Positions 5,929 to 8,590 of a stretch of 8,590 nt of DNA are shown one piece after another. This DNA comes from Mycobacterium sp. (lineage in GTDB: Bacteria > Actinomycetota > Actinomycetes > Mycobacteriales > Mycobacteriaceae). The position numbers were made by a program, and so were the translations under genes. The stretch's first letter is position 1, and every line of letters starts with the position of its first letter. The notes beneath the pieces were generated by a model. The model saw only the letters and a program-made list of their open reading frames with translations, was not told the origin of the DNA and did not search any database. The stretch covers positions 7,674 through 16,263 of the forward strand of contig JAHFVB010000035.1 in the NCBI GenBank assembly GCA_023264755.1, written 5' to 3'.

Positions 5929-7262
5929 GGGGCCTCCCACAGTGCACCGATGGCGGCGGTCAGCAGGCTGCCGACGGAACCGCGGTGATGCCGGCGGTCG
6001 GTGACGACCGTACGCCCGTCCACCACGACGTCGGTGACGTCGGCGGCCGACGCGGCGAAGACGACGTTTTCGGGCGTGGGGCCGCCACCCGCGGTCCGCA
6101 CGGAGCTCAGGTCGAGTGCCACCAGGTCCGCCCGCGCCCCGACGGCGATTCGGCCGGCATCGGCCCAGCCGAGTGCGCGTTGCCCGTCGGAGGTCGCAGC
6201 CTCCAACAGTCGAGTCGCGGAGCAGATGCCGCGGCGTTGCCGGGCCAGTCGTTCGTCGAGCTCGACTGCCCTGGCTTCCTCCAGCACGTCGATCATCGCG
6301 TGGCTGTCGGTGCCAAGGCTGAACGGTCCGGGGCCGTCGAGCAGCGCCGCGGCCGGGCCGATGCCGTCGCCGAGGTCCCGCTCGGTGGTGGGACAGAAGC
6401 AGGCACCGGTGGCCGTGTCGCGCAGGTCGGTGATGTCCTGCTCGGTCAGGTGGGTCGCGTGGACGGCGGTGGTGCGCGGTCCGAGCACGCCGTGCGCGCC
6501 CAGCAATGCCGTCGGGGTGCAGCCATGTGCGGCCAGGCACTGCTCGACTTCGGCGACCTGCTCGCTGGAATGGACGTGCAGCGGTGCGTTGTGGGTGTTG
6601 GCCCAGTCGGCGATCCGACTGAGTTGGCCTGCCGGCACGGCCCGCACGGAATGTACTGCGGCGCCGACGAGTACGTGGCTGCTCTGCTCGGTATCGGTCC
6701 GCAACGCGTCGGCCCGCTGCGCCCAGCGGTCCGCGTCGCCGTCGCCGAACCGCAGCTGCGGACCGGCCAGCGGGGCGCCGTCGAGCCCGGCCGTCAGATA
6801 GCAGGTGTCGAGCAGCGTGAGCCGGATCCCCGCGTCGGCCGCAGCCGCCACCAGCGCCCAACCCATTTCGTTGGGGTCGGCGTAGCGCACCCCGCCGGGA
6901 CCGTGGTGGAGATAGTGGAACTCTCCGACCGCGGTGATGCCCGCCAGGGCCATTTCGGCGTAGACCGCGCGGGCCAACTCCAGGTAGAGCTGCGGGGTCA
7001 GCCGCGCGGCGATGCGGTACATCGCCTCCCGCCACGTCCAGAACGAGCCGCCTCCGCGTTGCGTGTGCGAGCGCAACGCGCGGTGAAACGCGTGTGAGTG
7101 CGCGTTGGCGAGCCCAGGAATCACCATGCCGGACAGTCGATTCCCCGTGGGTGCGCTATCCGGTTCGACGGAGTCGATCACTCCGTCGGTGGCGGTGACG
7201 CGCACCGAGTCGGCCACCCGGTCGTCCACCCACGCGTGTTCGCACCACCAGGTCTGGCTCAC
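5925..7262 (-). CDS. hutF: Formimidoylglutamate deiminase
   Basis: This 445-residue amidohydrolase-superfamily enzyme converts N-formimino-L-glutamate to N-formyl-L-glutamate and ammonia, the deiminase branch of histidine catabolism. Motifs are [10 protein letters not shown] (55-64) with zinc ligands H55 and H57, AAVHSVRAV (201-209) contacting substrate, HVHSSEQ (229-235) giving zinc ligand H231 and catalytic E234, VHATHLT with H268, [11 protein letters not shown] (290-300), and the metal Asp D319 in LGTDSHA. These line up at near-constant offset with the active site of the characterised Pseudomonas enzyme as I remember it. The length fits the family (about 450). The start is GTG 7262-7260, overlapping the stop of the M20 gene (GTGA). 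A weak GGTGG precedes it, so translation probably depends on coupling. The TGA overlaps the hutI ATG. Its presence means the pathway yields formylglutamate rather than using a formimidoylglutamase, so a deformylase is required. Confidence 0.94.
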   Translation of the reverse strand: MSQTWWCEHAWVDDRVADSVRVTATDGVIDSVEPDSAPTGNRLSGMVIPGLANAHSHAFHRALRSHTQRGGGSFWTWREAMYRIAARLTPQLYLELARAVYAEMALAGITAVGEFHYLHHGPGGVRYADPNEMGWALVAAAADAGIRLTLLDTCYLTAGLDGAPLAGPQLRFGDGDADRWAQRADALRTDTEQSSHVLVGAAVHSVRAVPAGQLSRIADWANTHNAPLHVHSSEQVAEVEQCLAAHGCTPTALLGAHGVLGPRTTAVHATHLTEQDITDLRDTATGACFCPTTERDLGDGIGPAAALLDGPGPFSLGTDSHAMIDVLEEARAVELDERLARQRRGICSATRLLEAATSDGQRALGWADAGRIAVGARADLVALDLSSVRTAGGGPTPENVVFAASAADVTDVVVDGRTVVTDRRHHRGSVGSLLTAAIGALWEAP

Positions 7263-8491
7263 CCGACCACCCAGTCCGCCATCACCTCGGCCAGCGCCTC
7301 GGCTCCGCGTCTGCAGTCGGCGGGCTCGGCGTACTCGTCCGGGGAGTGCGACACCCCGGTCGGGTTGCGGACGAACAGCATTGCGGTGGGCACCTTCGCG
7401 GACAGCACGCCCGCGTCGTGTCCGGCCGCAGTCGGTAGCACCGGAATGTCTCCGAGCGAGGCCAGCGCGCGCACGATTCTGGCCCGCGGTGCTTCCGGGA
7501 ATTCGACGGCGGGGCTGACGGATTCGACGTCGACCGAAAGAGCCACCCGGTCGTCCTCGGCGTATCCGGTCGCGTCGGCGGCGATCGCCTCGACCAACGC
7601 GGTCAGCGTGGCCTCGTCGGCCGCGCGCGCGTCGAGCCAGGCGTGAAGCCGGGCGGGGATGGCGTTGGCGCCGTTGGGTGTGACGGCCAGTTTGCCGAAC
7701 GTCGCGACCGCGTCGTGCGTGGCGGCGCGGTCACGGGCGGCGCGTACCGTCGCCGCGAACGCCAGCATGGGATCTCGCCGGTCGACCAGCCGTGTGGTGC
7801 CCGCGTGGTTGCCCTGCCCGCAGAACGTGAACTGCCAACGCCCGTGGGGCCAGATCGCCGAAGCCACCGCGATCGGCTTGTCCACCAAATCCAGGGCGCG
7901 GCCCTGCTCGACGTGCAGTTCGACGTACACCCCGACGCGCTTGACGAGCTCCGGATCGGGCCCGACGTGTGCGGGGTTGCGGCTGGCGGCGCGCATTGCC
8001 TCGGCGAGCGTGGTGCCGTCGGCGTCGCGCAGGCCAAGGGCGCGTTCCGGGGTGACGGCTCCGGTGGACAGTTGCGAGCCCACGCAGGCCACGCCGAAGC
8101 GGCCCCCCTCCTCGTCGGAGAACGCGACCACGGCGACCGGGAGGCGTGGGCTGACTCCGCGCGCCACGAGCAGGTCGATGGCCGCGAACGCCGAGACGAT
8201 GCCCAGGGGCCCGTCGAAGGCGCCGCCGCCGGGTACCGAGTCGAGGTGTGAGCCGGTGACGAAGGCGCCCACCGGGTCGCCCGTCCAGCCCTGCGGCATC
8301 CACCAGGACCACAGGTTGCCGTTGCGGTCTTCCTCGACGGTCAGGCCGCGCCGCTGCGCCTCGCCCGCGAACCACTCACGCAGCGTCAGGTCGGTGGTGG
8401 TCCAGGCGAACCTGCGGTAGCCGCCGCTGGCGGCGTCGCGCCCGACGTCGAGGATCGAACTCCACAGCCCGTCGAACGTGCCCGAGGTCAT
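7259..8491 (-). CDS. M20-family amidohydrolase (allantoate amidohydrolase/N-carbamoyl-amino-acid hydrolase type), candidate formylglutamate deformylase
   Basis: This 410-residue enzyme has a complete dinuclear metal site of the AllC/carbamoylase type: H82 in GSHLDSV, D93 in FDGPLG, E127/E128 in DEEGGRFG, H193 in ELHVEQG and H382 in GVSHSPDEY. The lid/dimerisation domain carries GQGNHAGTT (225-233, His229 polarising the scissile carbonyl), [11 protein letters not shown] (272-282) and DAR (287-289). GHDAG is at 357-361. The family hydrolyses carbamoyl, ureido or similar N-acyl groups from small carboxylates. Automated annotation would call it allantoate amidohydrolase, but no other purine-catabolism gene is here. 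It is locked between hutU and hutF by 4-nt overlaps at both ends (ATGA, GTGA). I infer that it removes the formyl group from N-formyl-L-glutamate, replacing HutG. The start ATG 8491 has AGGA 6 nt upstream. The family call is firm; the substrate is inferred. Confidence 0.9.
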   Translation of the reverse strand: MTSGTFDGLWSSILDVGRDAASGGYRRFAWTTTDLTLREWFAGEAQRRGLTVEEDRNGNLWSWWMPQGWTGDPVGAFVTGSHLDSVPGGGAFDGPLGIVSAFAAIDLLVARGVSPRLPVAVVAFSDEEGGRFGVACVGSQLSTGAVTPERALGLRDADGTTLAEAMRAASRNPAHVGPDPELVKRVGVYVELHVEQGRALDLVDKPIAVASAIWPHGRWQFTFCGQGNHAGTTRLVDRRDPMLAFAATVRAARDRAATHDAVATFGKLAVTPNGANAIPARLHAWLDARAADEATLTALVEAIAADATGYAEDDRVALSVDVESVSPAVEFPEAPRARIVRALASLGDIPVLPTAAGHDAGVLSAKVPTAMLFVRNPTGVSHSPDEYAEPADCRRGAEALAEVMADWVVG

Positions 8492-8590
8492 CGGTTGTCC
8501 TGCATGGGGATTCGCACGCCACGTTCGGCTGCGACCTGGGTGGCGTACGGGTAGCCCGCGTCGGCGTGACGGATGACCCCCATGCCAGGA
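8488..8590 (-). CDS. hutU: Urocanate hydratase, C-terminal end only
   Basis: The last 33 codons of a gene enter from the right edge and end in TGA at 8490-8488. The peptide [19 protein letters not shown], then [13 protein letters not shown], matches the conserved end of urocanate hydratase, which typically closes with a GxGVxRHADAGY segment and a short helix. HutU is NAD-dependent and converts urocanate to 4-imidazolone-5-propionate, the substrate of HutI encoded three genes downstream. The stop overlaps the ATG of the M20 gene (ATGA). The short length limits certainty, but the motif and the hut context agree. The operon promoter and any hutH gene lie outside the window. Confidence 0.9.
   Translation of the reverse strand, partial: PGMGVIRHADAGYPYATQVAAERGVRIPMQDNR

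Noticed and set aside
4825..5988. 387-codon plus-strand open frame antisense to hutI
   Set aside because: Shadow of hutI in high-GC DNA. Composition is Arg/Gly/Val-rich and no motif is visible.
4762..7035. Very long open frame (757 codons, minus strand) in the hutI frame
   Set aside because: The part above 5928 is an out-of-frame reading of hutF made open by high GC: Arg/Pro-rich low-complexity sequence with no family motif. HutI begins at ATG 5928 with a ribosome binding site.
3789..8590. WYL regulator as the local regulator of the hut operon
   Set aside because: It is convergent with the operon, and its palindrome lies upstream of the DinB genes, not of any hut start in the window. The hut promoter is outside, so there is no positive evidence.
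1..8590. CRISPR array, tRNA/rRNA, prophage, toxin-antitoxin or insertion sequence
   Set aside because: No regularly spaced repeats, cloverleaf genes, transposase or phage-like proteins were seen. The whole window is accounted for by housekeeping-type metabolism and regulators.

Overview
This window is high-GC DNA with the gene content, GTG starts and short start/stop overlaps of an actinobacterium. The mycobacterial character of the ABC1-kinase and LipG-like hydrolase sequences points to a non-tuberculous Mycobacterium/Mycolicibacterium. That assignment rests on recognised protein sequence, not on a search. There are nine genes. Eight are on the minus strand and one regulator is on the plus strand. 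I see no RNA gene, insertion sequence, prophage gene or CRISPR array.

Left part (1-2493, minus strand): the N-terminal 131 codons of an ABC1/UbiB-type kinase-like protein run off the left edge. A 101-bp AT-richer gap follows. Next come an MpaB/DUF2236-type oxygenase-family protein with a good SigA-like promoter, and a LipG-like alpha/beta hydrolase. The gaps carry hairpins and palindromes that could be terminators or operators. The most striking is a perfect 19-bp inverted repeat at 2510-2560, squeezed between the stop of a DinB gene and the GTG of the hydrolase.

Middle part (2562-4760): two DinB-superfamily genes lie 2 nt apart on the minus strand and diverge from a DeoR/YafY-type HTH-WYL regulator on the plus strand. 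The short divergent gap holds a perfect 23-bp palindrome (10-bp arms, 3-bp centre). This is very probably the operator through which the WYL protein controls itself and the DinB pair.

Right part (4762-8590, minus strand): a histidine-utilisation operon, transcribed from right to left as hutU (only its last 33 codons are in the window), an M20-family amidohydrolase, hutF and hutI. Every junction is a 4-nt start/stop overlap (ATGA, GTGA, ATGA), so translation is probably coupled throughout. The encoded route is urocanate to imidazolonepropionate (HutU), to N-formimino-glutamate (HutI), to N-formyl-glutamate plus ammonia (HutF). The final deformylation to glutamate and formate would normally need HutG. 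No HutG is present here, and the M20 enzyme sits where it would be expected, so it is a good candidate for that step. The hut operon ends tail to tail with the WYL gene, with a single base between the stop codons.

Most of the window is conventional metabolism. The points most worth a second look are the M20 enzyme as a possible HutG replacement, the WYL/DinB module with its operator, and the hairpins and palindromes around the MpaB and hydrolase genes.
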